DNA from: Paenibacillus hamazuiensis
Lineage (GTDB): Bacteria; Bacillota; Bacilli; Paenibacillales; NBRC-103111
Direction: 5' to 3'
DNA length: 64,000 bases
NCBI RefSeq assembly: GCF_023276405.1
Contig: NZ_JALRMO010000001.1
Coordinates: 3,534,001 to 3,598,000, forward strand
Made by a program: the position numbers and the translations under genes. The notes under the pieces are model-generated. The model ran no database searches and was not told the DNA's origin. It saw only the letters and a list, made by a program, of their open reading frames with translations. Of this stretch, positions 7,598 through 16,722 are shown piece after piece. Within the stretch, counting starts at the first letter, position 1; each line of letters opens with the position of its first letter.

Positions 7598-9412
7598 ATG
7601 GATATTTTAATGAAGGATCATCCATTTGGACAGATTGTTTCGATTACTGGCATGAGCGTGACCATAGAAATTTATCAAGATGTGTTAGCAAATAATTTGG
7701 AACAAGAAAAAGTATTAGAAGCAGGAAAAAATATCAAGTTCAATGTAGGGACGGTTGGAGATATTTTTCTAGTAGGCGGACCTTCAACTTATAATGTAAT
7801 GCATTTTGGTATTTTCGAGGAAATTAAGCTGGTTTCATCATTTGAACAAGACCCATATAGCCTCCATAGAAGTACTGAACCAAAGAATAAGGCTATTGCG
7901 GTTGCAAAAGTAATTGGCTATCAAGATCTAAAAGAAAAGAATGAACTAAAGTTTATGCGTGGAGCAGGACATTATCCAAAATTTAATGCAAAATGTCATT
8001 TATTATCTCCTGAGGAGAAAAAACAGCTTTTTTCATTAAATGAAGGCACTGGGATAACAATTGGAAAAGCATCCGGTGTTCAGGAAGAGGATGTTTCCAT
8101 CCATATAGACAAGTTTCTTGGAAAACATTCTGTGATTTTGGGTTCAACTGGATCAGGGAAATCATGTACTGTAGCCAGTATCATGCAAAATGTCCTGAAA
8201 AGTCATCCTTACAGTCATGTTGTATTTTTTGATCCGCATGATGAGTATGACAATGCTTTTCCAAATAAAAGGGGCGGCTATAAAGTAAATAAGATTGATT
8301 CTGTAGATCTTCACATTCCGTACTGGCTATTAAATTTTGATGAATTTCAGTCTGTTTTTCTTGGTGAAGTGGACCTTTACAAGAATAGCAACGGTATCCG
8401 TATCTTGAAAGAAACCATAGTATCATTAAAAGAACGTGAACATGAGAAAATAAAAGCTACTGTTGGGGAGATTGCCAAGGTTAATATTAACGCTCCGCTC
8501 TATTTTTCCTTTGCGGATGAATTGTTACCTACTTTGATTAGATTAAATAAAAGGACAATTTGGAGTTCTGATAACGAGCCTGCTATTGACTTAAATACAG
8601 GTGATTTTTTGCCCAGTTCAGGCAATACCAACATTCCTAGAGACGGTAAGATGGACAAAGTTCATCAAGATAAAAATTATTATGGAGAACTGGACCAAGT
8701 AATCGAAAAGCTACAAAGTATATATTCAGATCGACGATACCAATTTTTGTTTCCGAATAACTTTGATGTCTCCACTTCATTCTATAGATTTATGGAAAGT
8801 TTATTGTCCGTTCCATCTGGTGGCAAAACAACTCAACTGACTATATTTGACTTATCTACACTACCTTCAGAAGTTATGCCAATCATCATCGGGGTCGTAT
8901 CTCGTATATGTTTTGAGTACAAGTTATGGGATCCTAACCCAAAAAAACTACCACTATATCTTGTTTTTGAAGAAGCTCATAATTACATACCTAAAGAGTC
9001 GAATTCTATAACACGACTGCCTAAAAAGTATTTAGGTAGAATTGCAAAAGAGGGGCGTAAGTACGGAATTAACCAGCTAATCATCAGTCAAAGACCATCC
9101 GATCTATGTGAAACGATTGTATCCCAGTGTTCCAATTTTTTTGTTCTTCGGGTGACTAATCCCAATGATCAAGCTTTTATAAATCAAGTACTTCCAGATC
9201 ATTTAAATACATTATCGAGTATGATTCCCTTTTTTCAAAATGGAGAGTGCTTGGTCGCGGGCGAATGTGTCACTATACCTACTAAGGTTAATATCACTCC
9301 GCCTTCCCCTGAACCAAACTCGAGTGATGTTGGATTTAGTTCGGTCTGGAAGAGAAGGCTTAACAACTATAATGTAAGAGACACAATTCATCGTTGGTGG
9401 GATGTTGAATAA
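7598..9412 (+). CDS. HerA/FtsK-like ATPase (putative anti-phage module)
   Basis: A 604-residue HerA-type hexameric DNA translocase. An N-terminal beta-barrel (HAS-barrel-like, about 10-120) precedes the RecA core with Walker A GSTGSGKS at 182-189, Walker B LYLVFEEAH around 452-460, an IAKEGRKYG arginine-finger region, and the sensor IISQRPSD. ATG at 7598 is preceded by GAGGGAG. Its stop overlaps the next start (TAATG), so the pair is translationally coupled. HerA proteins move along DNA and in defence systems partner with nucleases or NAD-consuming effectors. Codon use is AT-rich, unlike the flanking chromosome. The defence role is inferred from the partner and location. Confidence 0.88.
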   Translation: MDILMKDHPFGQIVSITGMSVTIEIYQDVLANNLEQEKVLEAGKNIKFNVGTVGDIFLVGGPSTYNVMHFGIFEEIKLVSSFEQDPYSLHRSTEPKNKAIAVAKVIGYQDLKEKNELKFMRGAGHYPKFNAKCHLLSPEEKKQLFSLNEGTGITIGKASGVQEEDVSIHIDKFLGKHSVILGSTGSGKSCTVASIMQNVLKSHPYSHVVFFDPHDEYDNAFPNKRGGYKVNKIDSVDLHIPYWLLNFDEFQSVFLGEVDLYKNSNGIRILKETIVSLKEREHEKIKATVGEIAKVNINAPLYFSFADELLPTLIRLNKRTIWSSDNEPAIDLNTGDFLPSSGNTNIPRDGKMDKVHQDKNYYGELDQVIEKLQSIYSDRRYQFLFPNNFDVSTSFYRFMESLLSVPSGGKTTQLTIFDLSTLPSEVMPIIIGVVSRICFEYKLWDPNPKKLPLYLVFEEAHNYIPKESNSITRLPKKYLGRIAKEGRKYGINQLIISQRPSDLCETIVSQCSNFFVLRVTNPNDQAFINQVLPDHLNTLSSMIPFFQNGECLVAGECVTIPTKVNITPPSPEPNSSDVGFSSVWKRRLNNYNVRDTIHRWWDVE

Positions 9413-11343
9413 TGTCGTATTTTATAAAGCAAATTTCCATTGAGCATTATAGAGGAGTAAAGAATAAACAAGTCCTTTTGCTAGCAAAAAGAAACCATGC
9501 AACATTTATTGTCGGACCGAATAACTCTGGAAAATCATTATTGGCCAGGCTCGTTCGGATTTTTCAATACAATTTGGATGGACAAGTCAAAAATACGACG
9601 AGGTTTGCCGCGGAGAAGATAACAGATAACGATTTTTATAACTTAGATACGAGCAACCCAATCGTTTTGGATTTTACTATTGATAATTCTATTCTCGCAC
9701 AGTATCAAGACCCTAATTTAAATAAATTGGTGAAATTTGATGAAACAGAGATGGTCATTCAAATTCATAAATGCGGCAAGCAATATTTGGGGAATATCTG
9801 TATAGGTATAAATGGAGTCCGTTCACATATAGCAACAAATAAAGACCAATCTCTTGAAATAGCATTTAATACGGAGTTTTTAAATAACGTTGGAATTAAC
9901 GACGAAGAAGTTGTGAAGATATGCAATGTTTTATATAGCATATTTCAAGGAAGTATACTGGTATTCGACCCAATTCGAGCTTTTGATCGTGCAGGTGAAG
10001 ACAGTATAACCGTAAGTGGGTACGAGCTTGTGAATTGGTTGAATGAAACGGAGCACCTTTCCGAGAAAAGAACCGCAAAAGATAAAGTGAAGCAGTATAT
10101 TGAAAAGCAACTTCATCTGGATTCACCTGTTGCAGTCTCATCAAATGTTAATCAGAAAGAACTGCGGTTCACCTTTAGCGGTAATATGGAGTTATCGTCC
10201 AGAGAAGTCGGAACAGGGTATACGATGTTGTATATCTTGTTAATGGAACTTGTTCGTAATAAAAAAATGTTAATAATTATTGACGAAATTGAAAGTCATC
10301 TGCAGCCGGGCCTCGTAAGAGAAGTAATGAAAGTTATAAAACAGATTGGAAACGCTCAATTTATTATTTCTACCCACTCACCTATTGCAATAGAAACAGC
10401 GACTGAAGAAGATTATTTATATCGTTCTCAAAAAATTGAAGGAGCATGTTCATTTAGTGGTTTTTTTAAACATGTCGGATCCGATCCTTCGGGTTCTAGA
10501 ATTTCTAGAGAGATTTGCAATGAATTAGGGGTGCTCCCGGGAGATGTTTTATTGAGCAATAGTGTTATTTGGGTTGAGGGTCCATCTGAAGTTTTTTGGC
10601 TTCGAACTTGGATCAAAACTTATTGTGAATATCTAATTAGTCAAGGTAGGCTGAACTCTTATTTACTGGAGGGACTGCATTACTCACTACTTATGACAGG
10701 CGGTAGTACAATCTCCCATTATTCTTTTGAGGAAGCGGTAATTTCACTTAATGATATTGAAGAAGACACGTTATTAAAAGTGCTCAAAGTAAACCCTAAT
10801 CCTTTTGTGGTGATCGATTCTGATCGTACAACCAAGGACTCTCAGAAGTACAAGCGATTCATAAGGATTGCAAAAGAATTAAATAGACAGAATCGGACGC
10901 ATTACCTATTAAATGACTGTATTATTGATAACGAAGATAACATCGAAAGTCAAACTGATCAAATTCCAAATCTTTGGATTTTGTCAGGGAGAGAACTAGA
11001 AAACTATACTCATCCTGAACTCCTGAAAAAATTCTATTCTCAAAGGGAGCAGCATCCTGCATCCCAAATTAGCGGATCTTCGTCAGTATCAGATTGGGAT
11101 GTATTTTCCCCTTCCGAAGGGGCAGGTCGCATATTAGAAAGCAGAGGGCTTACTGGAGTGGCTACAAAAAGCGGTACTATTAAGCACAAGGATGAACTTG
11201 CTAGGTACATATATAACAACTTTGAAGTTAAGCATTTATTAAAGCAAAGCATTATTCCACAGCCCAATGCTGCTATGATTGATGACCTTACTAAAGGTTT
11301 GGATAAAATCATTGCGTATATAAAAAAGGTTAATTACTTGTGA
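9412..11343 (+). CDS. OLD-family ATPase/TOPRIM nuclease
   Basis: 643 residues. The ABC-type ATPase half has Walker A GPNNSGKS at 35-42, a signature-like segment SSREVGTGYTMLY (about 262-274), Walker B LIIIDEIES at about 287-295, and the switch IISTHSP. The C-terminal TOPRIM domain has WVEGPSEVFWL (Glu389), VIDSDR (Asp469 and Asp471) and GRELENYTHPELL, a typical OLD layout. OLD nucleases cleave DNA with two metals and occur in Gabija, PARIS-like and lambda-P2 exclusion systems. Here the partner is HerA, not a UvrD helicase. It overlaps herA by one base. Confidence 0.88.
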   Translation: MSYFIKQISIEHYRGVKNKQVLLLAKRNHATFIVGPNNSGKSLLARLVRIFQYNLDGQVKNTTRFAAEKITDNDFYNLDTSNPIVLDFTIDNSILAQYQDPNLNKLVKFDETEMVIQIHKCGKQYLGNICIGINGVRSHIATNKDQSLEIAFNTEFLNNVGINDEEVVKICNVLYSIFQGSILVFDPIRAFDRAGEDSITVSGYELVNWLNETEHLSEKRTAKDKVKQYIEKQLHLDSPVAVSSNVNQKELRFTFSGNMELSSREVGTGYTMLYILLMELVRNKKMLIIIDEIESHLQPGLVREVMKVIKQIGNAQFIISTHSPIAIETATEEDYLYRSQKIEGACSFSGFFKHVGSDPSGSRISREICNELGVLPGDVLLSNSVIWVEGPSEVFWLRTWIKTYCEYLISQGRLNSYLLEGLHYSLLMTGGSTISHYSFEEAVISLNDIEEDTLLKVLKVNPNPFVVIDSDRTTKDSQKYKRFIRIAKELNRQNRTHYLLNDCIIDNEDNIESQTDQIPNLWILSGRELENYTHPELLKKFYSQREQHPASQISGSSSVSDWDVFSPSEGAGRILESRGLTGVATKSGTIKHKDELARYIYNNFEVKHLLKQSIIPQPNAAMIDDLTKGLDKIIAYIKKVNYL

Positions 11344-11411
11344 AACTTCTAATATCTCTTTAGCATTTTGCCCTACATCGTGGTTTTACCGGAGAGGATA
11401 GGTTCTGATAT

Positions 11412-11455
11412 ATGAAAGGCCACCTTCCTTTTAGTTCTTGAAGGTGGCCTTTCAT
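11412..11455. terminator. Hairpin at the right end of element 2
   Basis: ATGAAAGGCCACCTTC and GAAGGTGGCCTTTCAT form a perfect 16-bp stem with a 12-base loop. It ends the HerA-OLD operon on the plus strand and can work from the other side too. The same hairpin, slightly diverged, lies at 31011-31047 at the equivalent end of element 1, so it belongs to the element and not to the cargo. Confidence 0.85.
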
Positions 11456-11515
11456 GCCGATTTGCCGCTGATTCCCATGTTTTTGAATTTACCTCGTAAA
11501 AAAACAGAATACCGG

Positions 11516-11775
11516 ATTATTCTGCACATACGTATAAAGATTCAGTGTCAGCGGGTTGTTCAAATCATCTTCAATCGTATCCTGCGAGATAAACCGCCCT
11601 GCAGCTGGACATAGTACCTCGCCCTCAGGTAAATCAATCCACTCTCATCGTCCTGTGGCTCACCTGTGTAGCGATATGGATTGTTCATGCCTTCGGTCTT
11701 GCTCAGCACGTTGCCCCAAATGTCGTAGTCGTACGTGTTGATGTTGTTACCCGCGGCGTCCTTAATGGCAACCAA
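11516..11775 (-). pseudogene. RHS core fragment split from the HNH tip by element 2
   Basis: The minus strand reads VAIKDAAGNNINTYDYDIWGN, then NNPYRYTGEPQDDESG, ARYY, and after a one-base loss near 11608 (TATGTCC for TATGATCC) continues to NLYTYVQNNP at the element border. It starts abruptly at 11775 beside a run of C. It is the carrier half for the tip at 6606-7226; the deletion means excision of element 2 alone would not give a fully open frame through this copy. Confidence 0.85.
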
Positions 11776-12018
11776 GACTCCCCCCCCACTCTGGCAAACG
11801 AAGTTTGACAGAGGATTATTGTTTATAACTTCACTTTTGAAATACTAATAACATACTAATAATAGGTATCATTTTTTATAGCCCCTAGATTATATTTGAT
11901 ATCCAGTAAATTATTTTTTTTATTTTGGAATGTAAAAATTATCGTGTAAAAGTAGAAATTCTGTGTGAAACGATGAAATTAAATACAAAAAAACCGCTCT
12001 CGGCGGCGGACAGAGCGA
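11776..12018. other. AT-rich spacer, no gene seen
   Basis: This low-complexity AT-rich segment has a C-run at 11778-11786 next to the broken RHS fragment. No open frame, hairpin terminator or repeat could be supported. Confidence 0.5.
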
Positions 12019-12446
12019 TTACATACGATCTTTCAAACGACGATGGGACAAATCGTAAAGTTCATTTAGCTTTAGATCAACATCTTGGCAAATAGCTTTG
12101 TATTTACTTCGAGCATCGTAATATCTACGAATTTGGATAAACCCTTTTTCTTGTAAGGATTTTACCGCCTTAGTAACTGTGCTTTTTGGCAAGTTGGTAT
12201 TGCCTCTAATCATTGGTTCAGGAACGGAATAATACCCAACCTCTTCACTTTCCCTGTTAATTGCTGCCTATGAAACCAGTTCGAACATAACTAGCTTTTC
12301 AGACGCTTGCAGGAAATAACAACACAACATCTCAGGATTTCAGGCATCGGCAGATAAAAACCGATATTGACCGTTTTCAGTTCATTGAAATTAGCGGTTA
12401 ATTCAACAAATGGCGCGGTATACATGGTTTCTAGAAACTTTTTCAT
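12019..12446 (-). pseudogene. Decayed winged-helix DNA-binding protein
   Basis: An ATG at 12446 behind GGGGGA begins KKFLETMYTAPFVELTANF. The sense continues with one frameshift near 12345 and one TAG near 12273 into GYYSVPEPMIRGNTNLPKS, then TVTKAVKSLQEKGFIQIRR, a clear helix-turn-helix with a wing, ending at 12019. The 64-residue open part is only the C-terminal half. It may come from a plasmid or phage regulator and lies between two toxin cassettes. Confidence 0.65.
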
Positions 12447-12709
12447 TGTAATTCCCCCTACGACTTTTTAGGCTTGATTATCGCCTTACACGAAACCTAT
12501 ACGTGTCGCAGAGTTCTTTGTTTAGACCCTGTTTCTAGAATTGCAGTGTCCCATATTCTGAATTTTGCTATGCTTCTTTCTCTCAGTAATGCTCAAAATA
12601 CGTTGTATGTTGCGGGGTTTGAGCCTTTTTATCATGCACCGCTATGCAACAAAACGGAATATTTGTCTTTATGGTACGGTAGGGGGCGGGGCAATGACAA
12701 AAGAAGAAA
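12447..12709. other. Spacer upstream of the PT-TG cassette terminator
   Basis: No gene is supported. A plus-strand frame from 12474 runs across the terminator into the immunity gene antisense and is spurious. The last 50 bases resemble the sequence next to the other cassette terminators (ttgtctttatggtacgg), hinting at a lost recombinase block. Confidence 0.45.
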
Positions 12710-12739
12710 CCCCGAGAGAGTTGTTAGCTCTGCTCGGGG
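12710..12739 (-). terminator. Cassette terminator, best-preserved copy
   Basis: CCCCGAG...CTCGGGG with inner AGAG/CTCT pairing forms a strong hairpin just after the immunity stop (12746). The minus strand continues into TTTCTTCTTTTG. Related hairpins stand at 2123/3613 (split), 6072-6099 and 16723-16753, always after the immunity gene. Confidence 0.88.
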
Positions 12740-12745
12740 TAAACA

Positions 12746-13375
12746 TTACAGACTATTGCTAAGCTCATTTTTAAGTTCAACCAATGTGGGGGCATTTGGA
12801 AAGTCAATAAATAAGTCATCGAATAAAGAATTAACAAATTCATTGATCAATGAGATAAAACTATCCTTCTCAATAACAACGCTCCCAGTAGAGTGTAGAA
12901 ATTGTATAGAATCTTTCTTGTAAATGTTTGAATTGCACCAAGAAACTTCGACAAGTTCATCTTTTAATCTGAAATATACATTAGGCAAATAAGAACCTGC
13001 TCGACTCGAAAACCATGAATGTCTAAATTCCCAATCTTGAAAAATTTCAAAAGCATCATATATATTTTCCAATTTATTCAAGTAAGAGTGACTATTAGAA
13101 ACAAGTTCTAGTGCGTCATTACCTGAAACAGGTAACGGAAATGTCTGCTCATGAATTACGTACTTCAAGTTTATACAGAAGTATTCTGCTATATTTAATA
13201 AATTCCATTGATACGAAAATATACTTCCATTAATTTCATACTTACATATATCTTTTCCTTCCACCCATAATTCAAATTGTCCCCACGACTTCCCATATAT
13301 CCCCACTTCATTAAAGGGATTGGGTGAAAGGTGATATCGAATGCCAAATTTTCCAATATCACCGAATGTTTTCAT
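12746..13375 (-). CDS. Putative immunity protein for the PT-TG tip
   Basis: A 209-residue soluble protein without a signal peptide. ATG at 13375 is preceded by AGAGGTG six to seven bases upstream; an in-frame extension to 13384 is less likely. Its beta-rich start (FGIRYHLSPNPFNEVGIYGKSWG, FELWVEGKDIC) resembles immunity proteins of RHS systems, but I cannot name its family. It lies 12 bases after the toxin gene and before the shared terminator. The role is inferred from position. Confidence 0.68.
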   Translation of the reverse strand: MKTFGDIGKFGIRYHLSPNPFNEVGIYGKSWGQFELWVEGKDICKYEINGSIFSYQWNLLNIAEYFCINLKYVIHEQTFPLPVSGNDALELVSNSHSYLNKLENIYDAFEIFQDWEFRHSWFSSRAGSYLPNVYFRLKDELVEVSWCNSNIYKKDSIQFLHSTGSVVIEKDSFISLINEFVNSLFDDLFIDFPNAPTLVELKNELSNSL

Positions 13376-13387
13376 ATATAACACCTC

Positions 13388-14452
13388 TTAGTCTTCATTT
13401 TTGATAAACTTCTTATATTGTGCTTTCGTGATCTTTCCGTCATCTAACATTTTTCTTAGCACATCGGCAGGAACTTCTTTCGCCGCATTTTCAACTAAAT
13501 ATGGATGCCAGCCTAGATCACCGTCTGGTTGGAATTTAATTAATTGACCTTCATAAATATTATACAACTGCTTATTTTTTTGGGATGAATAGGCTGAGTC
13601 AAGGATTTGCTGACCAGTTTCTAGATCAGGTATTGGATTAGCACTTCCCCAGCCACTGACTGGGTCATGTTTTGGACTGGGAACGTATAGTCTAGTATTA
13701 CCAGTCACTTCTTTTAGCATCGTTTCTCCAGCACTAGACTTAAAAAACTTGTATACTTTCCCGCCAATCTCTACAAGTCCTTCTGCCGCTTTAACAACGA
13801 TTTTCGCTTCTCCACTTCCAACAACAGTCCCTAATGCAGCTACTCCTCTTTGTACTCCTGATAGCTCTTCTTGAGTTATTGCGTCCTTTCCGCTTACAAC
13901 CTCGATTGCAGATTTGGCATTTCCATAGCCGGGAGTAAAATCAACAGCAGTGCTTACCCAGCCTTTAACGCTATTCCATGTATTACTTGCTGCCTGTGAA
14001 GCTTGGCTCCAATAATCAGATAAGTAATCACAGAAAGCCGAACCAGCAATACAATGCCCACTAGGATCAGTATATCTCAATGGATTATTCTGCACATAAG
14101 TATATAGATTCAGCGTGAGAGGATTATTCAAATCCCCTTCAACTGTATCCTGAGAAGTAAATCGCCCAATCGTTGGGTCATAGTACCGCGCCCTCAGGTA
14201 AATCAATTCACTCTCGTCATCCTGCGGTTCACCTGTGTAGCGGTATGGGTTGTTCATGTTCTCCGTCTTGCTTAGAACGTTGCCCCAAATGTCGTAGTCG
14301 TAAGTATTGATGTTATTACCTACGGCATCCTTGATCGCAACAACATCACCATGACCGTTGTAGAAGTAGTACCCACTCTTACCGCTTGTATTGTCCTGTC
14401 GCCACAACAGCTCGTTACCCCAAATGTTTCGGGCCTTTATCTGTCGTTCCAC
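13388..14452 (-). CDS. Orphan RHS tip: core, PT-TG linker, unassigned toxin
   Basis: A 354-residue open frame. Residues 6-130 copy the end of the WapA core, starting at KARNIWGNELL and passing through YNGHGDVVAIKDA, ARYYDPTIGRF and NNPLRYTDPSGHC. Then comes a pre-toxin TG-like segment (VDFTPGYGNAKSAIEVVSG, about 168-186) and a C-terminal tip with GWGSANPIPD, GQQILDSAYSS, GDLGWHPYLVENAA and DGKITKAQYKKF. The tip is probably a nuclease-type toxin, but its activity is unassigned. ATG at 14452 has no clear ribosome binding site and there is no signal peptide, so it is likely a silent donor cassette. It is the only cassette whose core and tip remain fused and open. Confidence 0.82.
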   Translation of the reverse strand: MERQIKARNIWGNELLWRQDNTSGKSGYYFYNGHGDVVAIKDAVGNNINTYDYDIWGNVLSKTENMNNPYRYTGEPQDDESELIYLRARYYDPTIGRFTSQDTVEGDLNNPLTLNLYTYVQNNPLRYTDPSGHCIAGSAFCDYLSDYWSQASQAASNTWNSVKGWVSTAVDFTPGYGNAKSAIEVVSGKDAITQEELSGVQRGVAALGTVVGSGEAKIVVKAAEGLVEIGGKVYKFFKSSAGETMLKEVTGNTRLYVPSPKHDPVSGWGSANPIPDLETGQQILDSAYSSQKNKQLYNIYEGQLIKFQPDGDLGWHPYLVENAAKEVPADVLRKMLDDGKITKAQYKKFIKNED

Positions 14453-14730
14453 AATGCCGAAATCCCTTGATACAATAGGATTTCTTCCATTTCATCCGAA
14501 TTCACCCACATAAAGTTAGGTATTTGGATCACATTTTACCCCACATGTTTCCAAATGACTTTCCTTATGTATCAAGGCTTCCCAGCGTTTTCCCCACCTT
14601 TTCACCCACGTGTTTTCACCGTGTTTCGGTGTAAACTTGGGTGCTTTCATAAGTTATTTTCAAACATCTGCAAAATAAAAATAGCGATACACTCTATTGA
14701 AGAATGTTCGCCATTTGGAGTAAATTTCCT
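14453..14730. other. Spacer between RHS core fragment and tyrosine recombinase
   Basis: No gene is seen. The RHS similarity starts exactly at KARNIW, and this spacer has repeated cacccacgt/cacccacatmotifs, also present at the matching place near 5690-5720. They could be recombinase arm-type sites; this is an inference from repetition only. Confidence 0.45.
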
Positions 14731-15762
14731 CTAAAACTGAGACATCGGACTATTCGTATCATGCTGCTTCCTCAAATCATCTGGATTCATCTGCACATAT
14801 TTCCTTACCATGCTTAAATCGGAATGTCCCAGTATCTTTTGCAACGTAAACAAATCTCCACCGTTCAGAATATACATTTTGCTAAAGGTATGACGGAAAA
14901 TATGCGGGGAAACTCGTTTATGCTTGAGGCCGACTTGCTCACCATGTTCTCTAATTCTGCAATAAGCCTGATTCTGCGAGAGTGGCTCTCCATAGTTGGA
15001 CAAGAAAACCGACTCAGCTTGTTTACCAAACATCGTTTCATTCTCCTCAATCAACTGTTGCAGCAATTCCTTCGTTTTCTTCGTAAAAGGAACGCTTCTT
15101 GGTTTACCATTCTTCGCATCCTCAGCAGGAATATGTATAATACGGTGAATAAAATCAATATTGCTGATTTTCATGAGCAGAGTTTCATTGATCCGCATTC
15201 CAGTATCAAATAAGAAGAACATTAATACATAGTCACGAAATCCAGTGTATTCTTCTTTATTCGGTGCTGTCAGCAGCAACATCATTTCTTCTTTGGTAAA
15301 GGCTTCAACCGTATCATCCTTACTTTTGACTACTTTGACCAAAGAACCTATGTCTGTTTGGATATGACCCTCTCGGTACATAAACGTGAATAAAGCCTTC
15401 ATAAAGTTAGTTCGAACAGAAATCGTCTTCGCTGCCAAGCCAATATCCGTTTGGTACTTGAGTCTAAGCCGTGGATGTTCGGTAAATCGAGGCCGCTCAT
15501 GTTGCATGTACAGTATGTATTGACGGATATGATCCGCGGCAAATTCAGATACAGATAGCTTAGGATACTGCTGCAACAACCATTTTTGAAAGTATTTATA
15601 GCTGTTTCTGTAGCCCAGAATTGATTTAGGACGCAATCCCTCGGTTTCTTTGGCTCGAATGAATAATTGAAAATAATAGTCCAGTGGATGAATGTAATCA
15701 TTAACGTGGGCGGTTTTTCTGCCTCGCGCTCGTGTTTTTCCTTTTTGTGGATCGCTCTTCAT
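14731..15762 (-). CDS. Tyrosine recombinase (phage integrase family)
   Basis: 343 residues, full length. An N-terminal SAM-like core-binding domain (about 25-150) precedes the catalytic domain, which has Arg in DTGMRINETLL, the HxxR motif in SPHIFRHTFS, LGHSDLSMV and the nucleophile Tyr in RKYVQ. Such enzymes join or exchange DNA at short core sites through a 3'-phosphotyrosine. It lies downstream of the 77-aa gene and the serine recombinase fragment. It is located directly before the duplicated RHS core, and a decayed copy occupies the same place in the EndoU cassette, so its target may be in the RHS core near KARNIW. Confidence 0.92.
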   Translation of the reverse strand: MKSDPQKGKTRARGRKTAHVNDYIHPLDYYFQLFIRAKETEGLRPKSILGYRNSYKYFQKWLLQQYPKLSVSEFAADHIRQYILYMQHERPRFTEHPRLRLKYQTDIGLAAKTISVRTNFMKALFTFMYREGHIQTDIGSLVKVVKSKDDTVEAFTKEEMMLLLTAPNKEEYTGFRDYVLMFFLFDTGMRINETLLMKISNIDFIHRIIHIPAEDAKNGKPRSVPFTKKTKELLQQLIEENETMFGKQAESVFLSNYGEPLSQNQAYCRIREHGEQVGLKHKRVSPHIFRHTFSKMYILNGGDLFTLQKILGHSDLSMVRKYVQMNPDDLRKQHDTNSPMSQF

Positions 15763-15795
15763 ATAGTCTGTTAGGTTCCTCCCTGAATAGCGAAT

Positions 15796-16029
15796 TTATT
15801 TATAGGCCGCAAGTGCCTTGTCCAAATGTAATAGTAAAAGTTCCATTTGCAGATTCGATGATAACGAATGTATGGAAATCAGAATATCTTCCAAAGTCAG
15901 TACATGCAGTTGATGACCTCGTTGTTCGATGGCATCAAAAATTATCTTCTTGACCTCTTCAATGGTCATTATTTGCTGGCTGAGCAATGCTTTCTCCTGT
16001 AACAAATGTTCATAATCGTCATTCATCAT
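15796..16029 (-). CDS. Small hypothetical protein between two recombinases
   Basis: 77 residues, helical and charged, with an initial coiled-coil-like stretch (DDYEHLLQEKALLSQQIMTIEEVKK). It starts four bases within the end of the serine recombinase frame (ATGA overlap), so it is translationally coupled to it. It could be an accessory factor or directionality protein. No family is recognised. Confidence 0.65.
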   Translation of the reverse strand: MMNDDYEHLLQEKALLSQQIMTIEEVKKIIFDAIEQRGHQLHVLTLEDILISIHSLSSNLQMELLLLHLDKALAAYK

Positions 16030-16700
16030 ATGATCGCCTGATGCTTTCCGTCAGCTTTAATGTCCCCATAGAGATACAAGCCTTGATAAAATTCCTTGCG
16101 GTCTAGGATTCGTTTAACCTGCACTTTCGTAAATCGCTTGCCTTGTGCAGTCGTAAAACGGTCATAGTTCATCTGGTAGGCCAACTGTGACAATGACCAA
16201 TCAGGAAACAATTCCTTTAATTCAAACAACCGCTGTACAGCTAACGCTTCGTCAAGATTAATTTCAATGGCTTTTTGACCCTTCTTGGCCCTGTAACCGA
16301 ATGCCGCCCGACCTCCTGCATAGCCGCCATGCTGTGCTTTCTTGTTGCGTCCTCGGCTTAATTTCTTACTGATTTCAAGCCGTTGGTATGCGTCAAGTAG
16401 TTCCATCAAACCGTTGATTAAAAAGTCAGAATGGTAATTCTTATAAATGCTGTATGTTGGTTGTTCGATGCTTTTTACATCCACACCGTATTTCTTAAAC
16501 TCTCGATGCACCAATACTTTCACAATGTCAGACCGCCACAAACGACTTGTATTGAGTACGATTACCGCATCTGCGGTTTTAGTAGACAAGGCGGCTAACA
16601 TATCTTGAAAGCCGATTCTGTCAACCTCAAGCGTATCCTCGTCAATCTTAGCCCCACTGAATTCGCCGCGGCGTACATATTTGCGATTTTTCGTGTTGTA
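16026..16700 (-). pseudogene. Serine recombinase lacking its N-terminal catalytic segment
   Basis: The frame reads YVRRGEFSGAKIDED, TADAVIVLNTSRLWRSD, then ISKKLSRGRNKKAQHGGYAGG and FGYRAKKG of the recombinase domain. The resolvase fold's N-terminal strand with the catalytic Ser (YxRxS) is missing. An ATG at 16601 opens a 191-aa frame, but such a protein would lack the nucleophile. The sequence upstream merges with the cassette terminator. It is probably inactive in strand exchange, though the DNA-binding part could remain. Confidence 0.78.
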
Positions 16701-16722
16701 TTTGGCATGGCAGAAAAAAAGA

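Larger units (their letters stand above)
7227..11515. mobile_element. Element 2: decayed serine-recombinase element with HerA-OLD cargo
   Basis: It interrupts a copy of the RHS core at the same codon as element 1. The left end reads cctcagcGG-gttaatctatttttaac and the right end ttacctcgtaaaa...accGG-attattctg, both closely matching element 1. It is about 4.29 kb. Joining the flanks gives QNNPLRYTDPSGHY in frame locally. The recombinase is reduced to a 3' remnant (7264-7392), so the element is probably immobile alone but could be acted on by the recombinase of element 1. The cargo is the two-gene HerA/OLD operon, ended by a terminator at 11412-11455. Confidence 0.85.
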
